Source: Lacihabitans sp. LS3-19 (GTDB taxonomy: Bacteria > Bacteroidota > Bacteroidia > Cytophagales > Spirosomataceae). Taken from it: 64,000 nt of DNA. The stretch is taken from contig NZ_RJUA01000001.1 in NCBI RefSeq assembly GCF_024343575.1, forward strand, positions 186,001 through 250,000, written 5' to 3'. The notes under the pieces are model-generated. The model worked only from the letters and a program-made list of their open reading frames with translations. It was not told the DNA's origin and searched no databases. The number at the start of each line of letters is the position of its first letter. Position 1 is the stretch's first letter. The position numbers and the translations under genes were made by a program. This document shows positions 53,979-63,403 of the stretch, piece after piece.

Positions 53979-54434
53979 ATGAAAAAGATATTATTACTGT
54001 TGTTTTTTGGCTTTGGAGTATTAAACCTAAAAGCTCAAACATCCACAAATTACGACGAAGCTTTGGCTAAATCTTTAGGTGCAGATGAATATGGGATGAA
54101 AATGTATGTTTTCGTAGTTCTGAAAACTGGTGGAAATACAAAAGAATCTAAAACAAAAACAGATAGCCTTTTTGCAGGCCACATGACAAACATTGGTAAA
54201 ATGGTTGAAAACAAAAAGCTAATTGTTGCCGGACCATTTGGCAAAAACGAAGACAGTTTTAGAGGACTTTTTATCTTAAATGTGAGCACAATAGATGAAG
54301 CAAAAGAATTGATGCAAACCGACCCCGCTATCAAAGCAGATCTATTAAAACCTGATTTTTATCCTTGGTATGGTTCGGCTGCTTTGCCTCTTTATCTTAA
54401 GGAGGTCGATAAAATTACGAAAAAAAACCACTAA
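53979..54434 (+). CDS. Exported YciI-like protein
   Basis: About 151 residues from MKKILLLLFFGFGVLNLKAQ (signal peptide). The mature part is a YCII-type ferredoxin-like fold: MKMYVFVVLKTGGNTKESKT, LFAGHMTNIGKMVENKKLIV, AGPFGKNEDSFRGLFILNV, AKELMQTDPAIKADLL. The conserved His-Asp pair of cytosolic YciI proteins is represented by GHM and TDP. Function unknown. A TATTTTTG -7 box at 53950-53957 gives a very short leader. Confidence 0.82.
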   Translation: MKKILLLLFFGFGVLNLKAQTSTNYDEALAKSLGADEYGMKMYVFVVLKTGGNTKESKTKTDSLFAGHMTNIGKMVENKKLIVAGPFGKNEDSFRGLFILNVSTIDEAKELMQTDPAIKADLLKPDFYPWYGSAALPLYLKEVDKITKKNH

Positions 54435-54442
54435 AATTTGGT

Positions 54443-56416
54443 TTAATTTGGCACCCAAAGTAAGGCATCTGCTATTAAAAATGAATTAGATTTGCTTTTA
54501 ATTGTTACTTCAACTTCTTGATTTTTAGCAATTTCAAATTGTCCAAGATTATACCAGTCATTTTCCTCTTTCTCTAAATTCAATATTTTTTTTACTTGTT
54601 TTCGGCCAATAAGTATTTCTATTTCTGCTGTTTCCGTCATTCCTTCTGCTTTTGGGAAATAAATTTGCAAAGTGTATTTTCCAGGCGATTTAATTTTTGT
54701 TGAAAATATACCAGTGCTATTCGGAGGTAATTTGACAAAATCTTTTCCATATCTCCCGTATCCCTTATTTATTAGTTCAAAATATCCCTCAACTGAAAAT
54801 TGGTTTTTATCAGCATTGTCAATTAATATCTCTGGTTTTGAATTATCTGAATATGGGTTTTCTTTTAAAGATTCTTGGAGTTTTTTTATATCTATATCTT
54901 GGATTGCTTTTTTAGAATCTAAGGCTAAGCATGCAGCAGTTGCAGCTGATTGGGCCAATACCATAAAAACAGGCTCCATTCTGATAGAACCAAATGCAAT
55001 GTGAGAAGCCGAAAGACATACTGGAACCAAAAGGTTAGTACATTCAGTTTTTTTAGGAACGATTGCTCGGTAAGAAATCGGATAAGGGTCAAGGCCTCCT
55101 AAGCCTTTTTGTACATCGCCTTCGTTTTTTACTTGGTATTTTCCTGTTGAATCTTTAATAATTATCCTTTGAGTATTGTGCGAGTCCATGGTATAGGCTG
55201 CCAGACCTATGCCATCACTAACGGTTTCTTTGCCTACACAATGGTTTTCTGTCATTACCAAATCGCTAACCATTCTTCGTGCTTCTCGGATGTACATCTG
55301 GGGCGAAAAATGTTCATTGTCAATGTATTCATCCTTTGGATATCCCCATTTTTTCATTTCTTTTCTTAGGTGCTCGGGTACACGTGAATCATTTCCAAGA
55401 AAATAGAAAAACCCTTTTATATGATTTGCGTGGGCTTTTTGGATTTGTTTTCTTTCCGAATAACTTGCGTCAGGATAAGCGTAATTTGCCCCAATTAAGT
55501 TGGTCGAAAATGGACCTGAATTGTTAATGTCTAATTTTCGGTGTGGCATAGGTTGAAGATGCATCAATGCCCAGTTTAGCTCTAAAGGCTGTTTCTTTTC
55601 AATATACCTCAACAACAATTCGTATTTTTCAGAATCATAATCAATCGGTTTGGAGATAGGAATCTGATTTTCAATACTATCGGTAAGACACATTCTGAAG
55701 TTGTAGGCTTGTACTTTTTTGTCGCCTAAGCCAGTTGCTGCCAATTTTTCTGTGCTAATACCCCACAACAAACCACTTGCAGAATCTCCTGGAACTATAA
55801 ACGGATCTATACCATCTGGAAACTGATGTTTGTCAAGCATTTGTACGCCATTCCAAGTTTCTCCGTATTTTGAGTTTGCTTCCCGACCAATCGTATAACT
55901 TACGCCTGACTTGACCATTAAATCTCCCTCGTAGCTGCAGTCTATAAAATACTTCGCAGTGATTTTGATTTTTGTTTTCGATTGTGTGTTTTTAATCCAA
56001 ATGGATTCAACGCTGCCTTTTATTTTAATTACATCGAGAAGTTCATGATTGGTCAATACCAAATCAACTGGCTTCAGATAATCCATAAATATTGACTTTG
56101 CTACTTTCGGTTCGAAAATCCATTGTTCAAACCTGCCATAATTTTGGCCAATTTTCCTGTAAAACTGTCTGGAAATTCCAGAAATTGCATATTTGTTTCC
56201 TATGTCCGTTTGTCCCAATCCACCCGAAGATAATCCTCCAATATGATTGCTAGGTTCAATAAGGATTACAGTTTTACCTAGTTTTTTGGCTGTATAAGCA
56301 GCTATTACACCGGCTGAAGTACCTCCGTAAACACAAATATCATAGACTTTGGGTTTTTGGGCAAAAGAAATGTTCAGCAAGACAGAAAAAGAAAGGAATA
56401 AAAATAAACGCTTCAT
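54443..56416 (-). CDS. Exported FAD-dependent oxidoreductase with golvesin-like C-terminus
   Basis: 657 residues. Signal peptide (to about 20), then an FAD-binding dinucleotide fold (YGGTSAGVIAAYTAKKLGKT, IEPSNHIGGLSSGGLGQTDI) of the FAD_oxidored (PF12831) family, with MEPVFMVLAQSAATAACLAL near the end of the catalytic part. The last 125 residues (VKLPPNSTGIFSTKIKSPGK, LQIYFPKAEGMTETAEIEI, ADALLWVPN) form a golvesin/xanthan-lyase-like beta module that may bind carbohydrate. Such enzymes cluster with SusC/SusD loci. The AraC regulator lies 41 bp upstream in the same direction. Confidence 0.88.
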   Translation of the reverse strand: MKRLFLFLSFSVLLNISFAQKPKVYDICVYGGTSAGVIAAYTAKKLGKTVILIEPSNHIGGLSSGGLGQTDIGNKYAISGISRQFYRKIGQNYGRFEQWIFEPKVAKSIFMDYLKPVDLVLTNHELLDVIKIKGSVESIWIKNTQSKTKIKITAKYFIDCSYEGDLMVKSGVSYTIGREANSKYGETWNGVQMLDKHQFPDGIDPFIVPGDSASGLLWGISTEKLAATGLGDKKVQAYNFRMCLTDSIENQIPISKPIDYDSEKYELLLRYIEKKQPLELNWALMHLQPMPHRKLDINNSGPFSTNLIGANYAYPDASYSERKQIQKAHANHIKGFFYFLGNDSRVPEHLRKEMKKWGYPKDEYIDNEHFSPQMYIREARRMVSDLVMTENHCVGKETVSDGIGLAAYTMDSHNTQRIIIKDSTGKYQVKNEGDVQKGLGGLDPYPISYRAIVPKKTECTNLLVPVCLSASHIAFGSIRMEPVFMVLAQSAATAACLALDSKKAIQDIDIKKLQESLKENPYSDNSKPEILIDNADKNQFSVEGYFELINKGYGRYGKDFVKLPPNSTGIFSTKIKSPGKYTLQIYFPKAEGMTETAEIEILIGRKQVKKILNLEKEENDWYNLGQFEIAKNQEVEVTIKSKSNSFLIADALLWVPN

Positions 56417-56457
56417 AAATTCAATTAAAATCGAATTTACGAAATTGTCTTATTATT

Positions 56458-57321
56458 TCAATCCAAATAATTCATTCTATAGGCCAAAGGTGTTATTTTT
56501 TTCAAAGATTTAAACTGTCTGTTGAAATTAGAAAGATTATAAAAACCACTGTCAAATGCTATCTGAGAAATACTCAATTTGTCGTTTTGAAGCAATTTAC
56601 AGGCGTATTCTATCCTTATATCTGTAAGAAAATTAGAGAAAGTTTTTCTTGTTCTTTTTTTGAAATACCTACTAAAAGCCGACTCACTCATATTGGCCAG
56701 TTGAGCTACATCATCTAGCCTTATTTGGTTTTTGAAGTTTTCACTTACATGTTCCAATACCTTCTTTATTCTGTCAGAGTCTACCTCGTTTCTAATTTGA
56801 ATAGGATCTGTGGAAAGAAATTCTATGTCTTTGCTTTTTGCCAAATCGTCCAAAACTTCTAAAAAAGTGAGAAGTCTAGCCATGCCCGATAACTCAAACA
56901 TTTTAGCAATCTTCGGCTTTATCATTTCGGCAGCTTCTGCACTAAACTGCAATCCTCTTTTTGCTCTTTCTAAAAGATTTTTGATATTAAAACTTTCTGG
57001 TGTTTCCCAAAATTGATGACCAATAAAATCAGTGCTAAAATGTATAACCATAGATCTAGCCTTTAGATCGGGATTGTTTTTCATATAGGCATCATCACTT
57101 TTGTAATAATGAGGCAGAAAGCTCCCAATCATGCACAAATCTCCTGGATGAAAGTCCGAAATACTACTTCCGACATACTTTTTGCCAGTACTTTCTACCA
57201 TGTAAACTATCTCTATTTCAGGATGATAGTGCCATGGCGTAGGAAAATTTGGACCTTCAATTTTTAACAAATTAAAAGATGTATCTGCTGGGTTCGAAAT
57301 TTTTAGAAGCTGAGGTTTCAT
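56458..57321 (-). CDS. AraC-family transcriptional regulator
   Basis: 287 residues. An N-terminal cupin (PTPWHYHPEIEIVYMVESTG, HPGDLCMIGSFLPHYYKSDD) suggests binding of a sugar-type ligand, and the C-terminal double HTH is clear (IRLDDVAQLANMSESAFSRY, ISQIAFDSGFYNLSNFNRQF). It lies between the FAD oxidoreductase (same strand) and the Gfo/Idh genes (divergent), so it probably controls both via the 218-bp intergenic region. Confidence 0.93.
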   Translation of the reverse strand: MKPQLLKISNPADTSFNLLKIEGPNFPTPWHYHPEIEIVYMVESTGKKYVGSSISDFHPGDLCMIGSFLPHYYKSDDAYMKNNPDLKARSMVIHFSTDFIGHQFWETPESFNIKNLLERAKRGLQFSAEAAEMIKPKIAKMFELSGMARLLTFLEVLDDLAKSKDIEFLSTDPIQIRNEVDSDRIKKVLEHVSENFKNQIRLDDVAQLANMSESAFSRYFKKRTRKTFSNFLTDIRIEYACKLLQNDKLSISQIAFDSGFYNLSNFNRQFKSLKKITPLAYRMNYLD

Positions 57322-57539
57322 CTAAATTGGTATTTTTTTGACAAAAATAAAATATTTATGGCATATAATCATCATGCACTCACCTGTTTTTAAGACTATT
57401 TTTACATTTTCTTAAAAAACATTGTCAAAATATCACCACAATAAACATTTAAATAGTAGTATAGCATTTTTATATACCCTATTTTTGTTAAAATTCTTAT
57501 ATTTTATATAGCTTTATAAGGATAATTCAACCGTTTAAT

Positions 57540-58697
57540 ATGAAAAAAAACCAAGATAGAAGGAGTTTTATAAAAGACACTTCGCTAAAGTTGTCAGGAT
57601 TAGGCTTATTGCCTTTTATGAATTCTGCAGATATCGCCCCCAAATTTTATAAGGAAACAGCTCCACCGATTGTTAAAAGCCTCGTTCCTAAAATCAAGTT
57701 TGGTGTTATTGGTATAAATCATGGGCACATATATTCTATGGCCAATGCCGTAATAAAAGGTGGTGGCGAAATGGTAGGTTTTTTTGCCAAAGAAGACGAT
57801 TTGGCTGCTGACTTTTCAAAGAGATTTCCAAATGCTCCAAGGGCAAGTTCAGAAAACTTTCTTCTTGAAAACAAAGATATTCATCTAATTCTTAGCTCAG
57901 GTATACCTAGCGAAAGAGCACCTTTGGGTATTCGGGCCATGCAGCATGGCAAAGACTATATGGTAGATAAGCCGGGAATTACGGATTTGAAACAATTAAA
58001 GGAAGTCAAAAAAGTTCAAAAAGAAACCGGAAGGATTTTCTCTATAACTTATAGTGAGAGGTTTGAAAATAGAGCCACAGAAAAAGCCGGCGATTTGGTT
58101 AAAGCTGGAGCTATTGGTAAGGTTCTGCAAACAATCGGTACAGGTCCTCACAGAATGAACCCCAAAACAAGACCAGAATGGTTTTTTGACAAAAAGTATT
58201 TTGGTGGAATTATTACAGATATTGCTTCTCATCAGTTTGATCAGTTTTTGTTTTTTACAGGATCAACTAAAGCAAATGTCGTTGCCTCTCAAATCGGAAA
58301 TTTGCATCATCCACAATATCCAATGTTTGAAGACTTTGGCGATGTGATGTTAAAAGGCGACAAAGGCATGGGTTATATACGTGTGGATTGGTTTACACCA
58401 GATGGACTTAAAACATGGGGTGACGGCAGATTGATTATTTTAGGTACCGAAGGTTTTATTGAAATTAGGAAAAACATAGATATAGCAAAAAGCAATATAG
58501 GAAATCACCTATATATGGCTAACAATAAAGAAACGGCGTATTTTGATTGCAGTGATTATCATCTGACTTATGGTGAAAATTTAGTAAATGATGTACTAAA
58601 TCGTACCGAGACGGCAATGTCTCAAGAACATTGTTTTCTAGCCATGGAGTTGGCTCTCAAAGCCCAAAGTAAAGCAAACAAAGTTGAAATTTCATAA
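57540..58697 (+). CDS. Gfo/Idh/MocA-family oxidoreductase with Tat-type leader
   Basis: 385 residues. The N-terminus (DRRSFIKDTSLKLSGLG) has a twin-arginine, so the enzyme is probably exported folded. The Rossmann segment begins IKFGVIGINHGHIYSMANAV, and MVDKPGITDLKQLKEVKK resembles the family E-K-P motif (here D-K-P). The C-terminal half (GGIITDIASHQFDQFLFF) is the substrate-binding beta-sheet domain. Such NAD(P)-dependent enzymes oxidise or epimerise sugars. The stop is 14 bp before a second family member. Confidence 0.9.
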   Translation: MKKNQDRRSFIKDTSLKLSGLGLLPFMNSADIAPKFYKETAPPIVKSLVPKIKFGVIGINHGHIYSMANAVIKGGGEMVGFFAKEDDLAADFSKRFPNAPRASSENFLLENKDIHLILSSGIPSERAPLGIRAMQHGKDYMVDKPGITDLKQLKEVKKVQKETGRIFSITYSERFENRATEKAGDLVKAGAIGKVLQTIGTGPHRMNPKTRPEWFFDKKYFGGIITDIASHQFDQFLFFTGSTKANVVASQIGNLHHPQYPMFEDFGDVMLKGDKGMGYIRVDWFTPDGLKTWGDGRLIILGTEGFIEIRKNIDIAKSNIGNHLYMANNKETAYFDCSDYHLTYGENLVNDVLNRTETAMSQEHCFLAMELALKAQSKANKVEIS

Positions 58698-58711
58698 ACA
58701 AACCTTATATA

Positions 58712-60097
58712 ATGGAAAGAAGAGAATTTTTAAACAAAACAGCAAAAGCAGTAGCCATGGGTATAGCAATGCCTACAATTGTTCCATCATCAGTTTTTGG
58801 GAAAAATGCCCCAAGCAATAAAATTAATATTGGGCAAATAGGTTGTGGAAGAATAGCCAGAGACCATGATATGCCTGGTGTTTTACAACATGATATTGCT
58901 AGAGTAATTGCTGCTTGTGATCTTGATAGAAATAGATTGGAAGATGGCAAAAGAAAGATAGATGGTTTCTACGCCAAAAAAATGAGCAATGATAAATACA
59001 TGGATACAAAAATGTATGATGATTATCGTGAGATGTTGCTCAACAAAGATATAGATGCTGTAGTAATAAGCACACCAGATCATTGGCACTCGCAGCCAGC
59101 TATGGAGGCAGCTTTGGCTGGGAAACATGTTTATTTACAAAAACCCACTTCACTTACTATATCTGAAGGAAGACAATTGAGTCATATCGTAACTAAAAAA
59201 GGAATAGTATTTCAGGTAGGTACCCAACAACGCTCTTCTCCACAGTTTAGAATTGCCGCCGAATTGGTTAGAAATGGAAGAATCGGAAAACTGCACACCG
59301 TAAAAATCGGATTGCCAGGTGATCCTTCTGGTCCAGCCGCTCCCGAGATGCCGGTACCTGCAGGATTCAATTTTGATATGTGGTTGGGATCTACACCTAA
59401 AGTACCATATACAGAAATAGGTGTACATCCACAAAAAGGCTATGATAGACCAGGTTGGTTGAGGCTAGAGAACTATGGGGCTGGCATGATAACTGGTTGG
59501 GGTCAGCATCATTTTGACTCGGCTGCATGGGGAATGGACACGGAGTTGACCGGGCCAATTTCTGTTGAGTCAGTAGCTGAGTTTCCTAAGTCAGGCCTTT
59601 GGAATGTACACGGGGACTTTATGGTAAAGGCAGAATATGCCAACGGTATCACCATGTATACAAGCGGTGGCTATACCAATGGTATAAGATATGAAGGTAC
59701 AGATGGTTGGATATTTGTTTCTCGAGGAAATTATGTGGCTTCAGCAAGTGACCCTGTTTCTGCCGCAAAAAGTGCGAAAGCTTTAGACGCAAGTGATCCA
59801 AATATTTTAAAATCTGAAATAAAAGACTCAGAAATTAAACTTCAAGTAAGTGATGAGCATCATTTAAACTGGTTAGAGGGAATCCAAAATCGTACCCCAG
59901 TTTTATCGCCTGTAGAGGTAGCACATAGAGCATGTTCGGTTTGTTTGGTTAGTCATATTGCTATGAAAGTACCTGGCAAATTATTATGGAATCCGAAAAC
60001 AGAGAAATTTACTAATAGTGAGAAGGCAAATGCTATGTTAAGTCGACCTCAAAGAGCTCCTTATGGCACCAATGCTATTTATGCAAAAGGCAAGTAA
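58712..60097 (+). CDS. Gfo/Idh/MocA-family oxidoreductase with Tat-type leader (second)
   Basis: 461 residues starting MERREFLNKTAKAVAMGIAM, a clear twin-arginine signal. Rossmann motif INIGQIGCGRIARDHDMPGV, then ISTPDHWHSQPAMEAALAGK and VYLQKPTSLTISEGRQLSHI, which hold the dehydrogenase dyad region. The C-terminal part (AGMITGWGQHHFDSAAWGMD) is the glucose-fructose oxidoreductase-like sheet. Together with the preceding gene it forms an operon of exported sugar oxidoreductases in front of SusC. Confidence 0.92.
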   Translation: MERREFLNKTAKAVAMGIAMPTIVPSSVFGKNAPSNKINIGQIGCGRIARDHDMPGVLQHDIARVIAACDLDRNRLEDGKRKIDGFYAKKMSNDKYMDTKMYDDYREMLLNKDIDAVVISTPDHWHSQPAMEAALAGKHVYLQKPTSLTISEGRQLSHIVTKKGIVFQVGTQQRSSPQFRIAAELVRNGRIGKLHTVKIGLPGDPSGPAAPEMPVPAGFNFDMWLGSTPKVPYTEIGVHPQKGYDRPGWLRLENYGAGMITGWGQHHFDSAAWGMDTELTGPISVESVAEFPKSGLWNVHGDFMVKAEYANGITMYTSGGYTNGIRYEGTDGWIFVSRGNYVASASDPVSAAKSAKALDASDPNILKSEIKDSEIKLQVSDEHHLNWLEGIQNRTPVLSPVEVAHRACSVCLVSHIAMKVPGKLLWNPKTEKFTNSEKANAMLSRPQRAPYGTNAIYAKGK

Positions 60098-60207
60098 GTT
60101 TTTAAAAAAATTTATTATAGCACTATATCGACACTTTTTTGGCTATTGTCGTCAAAATCGTATTATAAATTGCTTTTTTTTTGGAGGAGTTCTTTATGTC
60201 GGGGTAG

Positions 60208-60215
60208 TAATTTTG
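60208..60215 (+). promoter_or_regulatory. Possible -7 box of the SusC/SusD operon
   Basis: TAATTTTG matches TAnnTTTG; a TTTG at 60180-60183 lies 24 bases upstream, slightly long. The leader to SusC would be about 115 nt. Confidence 0.35.
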
Positions 60216-60336
60216 TATAAATTCTAAATAAAATAGACTTTTTCTAAGATTTATAATTTAGTACTATTTCAAGCTTATTTATTAACCAATTTATTTTCGA
60301 AAGATTTTTTTATTCAATTTAACCAATTTTTAAACT

Positions 60337-63300
60337 ATGAAGAAAAGTTTACTTTTTCTCTTTGGAGTGCTTTTGTGCCTCCAATCGCAGTTTGTAATGG
60401 CTCAGTCAAGAGCAATTACAGGCAAGGTAACGGATGCTGGTGGTAATGGTCTACCAGGTGTGAGTGTAACAGTGAAGAGTTCTACAAATGGAGCTGTAAC
60501 TGATGGAAATGGAGCATACAGTGTAAATGTTCCTAATTCAAGAAATACATTGGTGTTCTCCTACATTGGGTATGTAAGCCAAGAAGTGGAAATTGGATCA
60601 AGAAGCCAAATCAATGTTACTTTAGCAGAAGACGCAACAAGTTTGTCTGAGGTTGTCGTTGTTGGATATGGTACTTTGAAAAAAAGCCAGACCACAGGAG
60701 CTATCTCGCAAGTAACAGCTAAGCAAATTAACGAAATGCCAATTACTAACTTAGGTCAGGCACTTCAAGGTCGTGCGGCTGGTGTTGATGTTTCACAATC
60801 AGGTTCAAAGCCAGGTTCTACCCCTAAAATTTTGATTCGTGGTAGAAGATCATTCAGAGCAAGTAATGATCCTCTATATGTAGTAGATGGAATTCCATTG
60901 GCAGGTGGATATGAAGATTTTAACCCTAATGATGTTCAGTCAATGGAGGTTTTGAAAGATGCAACTGCTACAGCTATTTATGGTGCTAGAGGTGCAAACG
61001 GTGTTATTTTGATTACAACAAAAAGAGGTGCTCCTAAAGGTAAGACTACAGTAACATATGATACTTATTTTGGTCAATCTCAGGCTTTGGATAAAATCAA
61101 TTTGTTTTCAGGTCCTGAATTTGCGGAATATGTTCGTGAGGCATATAGATCTACTGGTATTTATACAAATGCAAGTGGTGTTTTAGTACCTTCTGGACAA
61201 TCAGATCCTGTTGCTGACAACAAAATTGCGGTTTTGGGTGGTGATCCAAACGTTGCTGCTGGTATAGCTGCTGGTAGAAATACAAACTATCAAGATTTAA
61301 TACTTCAAAATGGCTTTATCCAAAACCAATCTATTGGTATTCAAGGTGGAACTGACAAAACGCAGTTTTATGTTTCAGGTGGGTTCTTTAAAGATAAAGG
61401 TATTTCAGAAGGCTTAGATTATGCAAGATATTCTTTAAGATCAAATATAGATCACAATGTAAACAGATGGTTGAAAGTTGGTTTATCTTCATATATGATG
61501 TTCTCAGATAGAAATGGTGAAAATTTAAACCCTTACAGTTTCACTATCAATCAAAACCCATTGGGCTCTCCTTATGATACCGATGGAAGCATTTTGTTTT
61601 CTCCTACAAATGATGCATTATTGACTAACCCATTGGCTGAGATTGTTCCTGGAGCTCAAATTGATAATCGTAAAACGTATAGAATTTTTAACTCATTATT
61701 TACAGAGTTTAAAATTATGGACGGCTTGAAATACAGAATTAACTTTGGTCCAGATATTAATATAGACAGACAAGGTAGATTTATAGGAGGACAAACTAAT
61801 GCAAGAAAAGGTGGAGACCCTCAAGCATCTAGCGGAAGTAATTTTTCTTTCAACTATACACTTGAGAATATTTTGGCCTATACCAAATCTTTTGGAAAAC
61901 ATAATTTAAGTGCTACTGCTGTACATTCAATCCAAAAGGATAAATTCGAACAGTTTGGTATCAATGTACAGGGTATTCCTGCTGAAACACAAGAGTTTTA
62001 TAATTTCGGAAATGCTAGCTCGGTTACTGGAGTATCAAGTAATTTAGTTGAGTGGACTATCAACTCTTATATGGGACGTGTCAATTATGACTTTAATGAC
62101 AAATACTTATTGACTGCAACGCTTCGTAGAGATGGGTCTAGCCGTTTCGGTGAAAATACTAAATATGGTAATTTTCCAGGATTGGCTCTAGGTTGGAATA
62201 TTTCTAATGAAGCATTTGTAAAAGATGTTACTTGGTTAGATTTATTAAAATTGAGAGCTGGATGGGGTAAAGTTGGTAACCAAGCGGTATCTCCTTATCA
62301 AACACAAGGTTTGTTGAGTAGGACAGCGTATGCTTGGGACAACACTGCAGCTTTTGGTTACAGACCAAGTACTATCGGAAATCCAGACCTAAGATGGGAG
62401 AGTTCTGCTACTGCAAACATAGGGTTGGACTTCAGCTTATGGAGAGGTAGACTACAAGGATCATTAGAGTTTTACCAAACAAATACTACTGCTTTATTGC
62501 TAGCTGACCAGTTACCAGGATCGATTGGTTTTGACCAAGTAACACGTAACGTAGGTGAGACAAGAAACAGAGGTATAGAGCTAGGGTTCTCAACAGTTAA
62601 TATGAACACTGCTTCTGGTTTCCGTTGGTCTACAGATTTCCAGTTTACTAAAAACAAAGAGGCAATTGTTGAGTTATACAATGGAAAAATTGATGATATT
62701 GGTAACAGATGGTTCATTGGTCAGCCTCTTAATTCATTCTTTGACTTTAAAAAAGATGGAATATGGCAGTTAGGAGAAGAAGAACAAGCTAAATCTTACG
62801 GTTCTTCAGTAGGACAAATAAAAGTTCATGACGAAAACGGAGACGGAAAAATAACATCAGATGATAGAGTACTTTTAGGTTCTGATGTACCCGATTTCTC
62901 TGCTGGTATGACAAACAGATTCTCTTACAAAAACTTTGACTTATCATTCTTCTTATTTGGACGTTTCGGAAATATGATTGTTTCAGGATTCCATAGAAAC
63001 AACAATGCATTAGCTGGTAGATACCAACAAATCAAAGTTGATTACTGGACTCCATTAAATCCAACTAACGAGTTCCCTCAACCAAAAAGTACCCAAGAAT
63101 TTCCTGTGTACAATCAGACGTTGATTTACTATGATGGTACTTTCATTAAGTTGAGAAACATCAATTTTGGATACAGTTTCAATCCTAAGATTGCAAATAA
63201 ATTAAAAATGGAATCTTTGAGAGTATTCTCAAGCATTCAGCAACCTAAAATTTGGTCTGAATACAGAAGCAAGTACAATGGTGTAGACCCTGAAACTTCA

Positions 63301-63372
63301 GGAACGGATATTACGTCTGGTATTACCCCTGCAACTAAAGTATTTACTTTTGGTCTAAATGCTAAATTCTAA
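60337..63372 (+). CDS. SusC/RagA-type TonB-linked outer membrane transporter
   Basis: 1,011 residues. Signal peptide (to about 22), CarbopepD_reg_2 beta-sandwich (RAITGKVTDAGGNGLPGVSV, residues 24-100), TonB box region (LSEVVVVGYGTLKK), plug domain (GAISQVTAKQIN, VDGIPLAGG, GANGVILITTKRG) and a 22-strand barrel ending in FGLNAKF. With SusD it imports large nutrients, often oligosaccharides. The TonB-linked signature motifs and length are normal. SusD follows 31 bp downstream. Confidence 0.96.
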   Translation: MKKSLLFLFGVLLCLQSQFVMAQSRAITGKVTDAGGNGLPGVSVTVKSSTNGAVTDGNGAYSVNVPNSRNTLVFSYIGYVSQEVEIGSRSQINVTLAEDATSLSEVVVVGYGTLKKSQTTGAISQVTAKQINEMPITNLGQALQGRAAGVDVSQSGSKPGSTPKILIRGRRSFRASNDPLYVVDGIPLAGGYEDFNPNDVQSMEVLKDATATAIYGARGANGVILITTKRGAPKGKTTVTYDTYFGQSQALDKINLFSGPEFAEYVREAYRSTGIYTNASGVLVPSGQSDPVADNKIAVLGGDPNVAAGIAAGRNTNYQDLILQNGFIQNQSIGIQGGTDKTQFYVSGGFFKDKGISEGLDYARYSLRSNIDHNVNRWLKVGLSSYMMFSDRNGENLNPYSFTINQNPLGSPYDTDGSILFSPTNDALLTNPLAEIVPGAQIDNRKTYRIFNSLFTEFKIMDGLKYRINFGPDINIDRQGRFIGGQTNARKGGDPQASSGSNFSFNYTLENILAYTKSFGKHNLSATAVHSIQKDKFEQFGINVQGIPAETQEFYNFGNASSVTGVSSNLVEWTINSYMGRVNYDFNDKYLLTATLRRDGSSRFGENTKYGNFPGLALGWNISNEAFVKDVTWLDLLKLRAGWGKVGNQAVSPYQTQGLLSRTAYAWDNTAAFGYRPSTIGNPDLRWESSATANIGLDFSLWRGRLQGSLEFYQTNTTALLLADQLPGSIGFDQVTRNVGETRNRGIELGFSTVNMNTASGFRWSTDFQFTKNKEAIVELYNGKIDDIGNRWFIGQPLNSFFDFKKDGIWQLGEEEQAKSYGSSVGQIKVHDENGDGKITSDDRVLLGSDVPDFSAGMTNRFSYKNFDLSFFLFGRFGNMIVSGFHRNNNALAGRYQQIKVDYWTPLNPTNEFPQPKSTQEFPVYNQTLIYYDGTFIKLRNINFGYSFNPKIANKLKMESLRVFSSIQQPKIWSEYRSKYNGVDPETSGTDITSGITPATKVFTFGLNAKF

Positions 63373-63403
63373 TTTGTTGTAAAACATTTAAATTTTTGAA
63401 AAA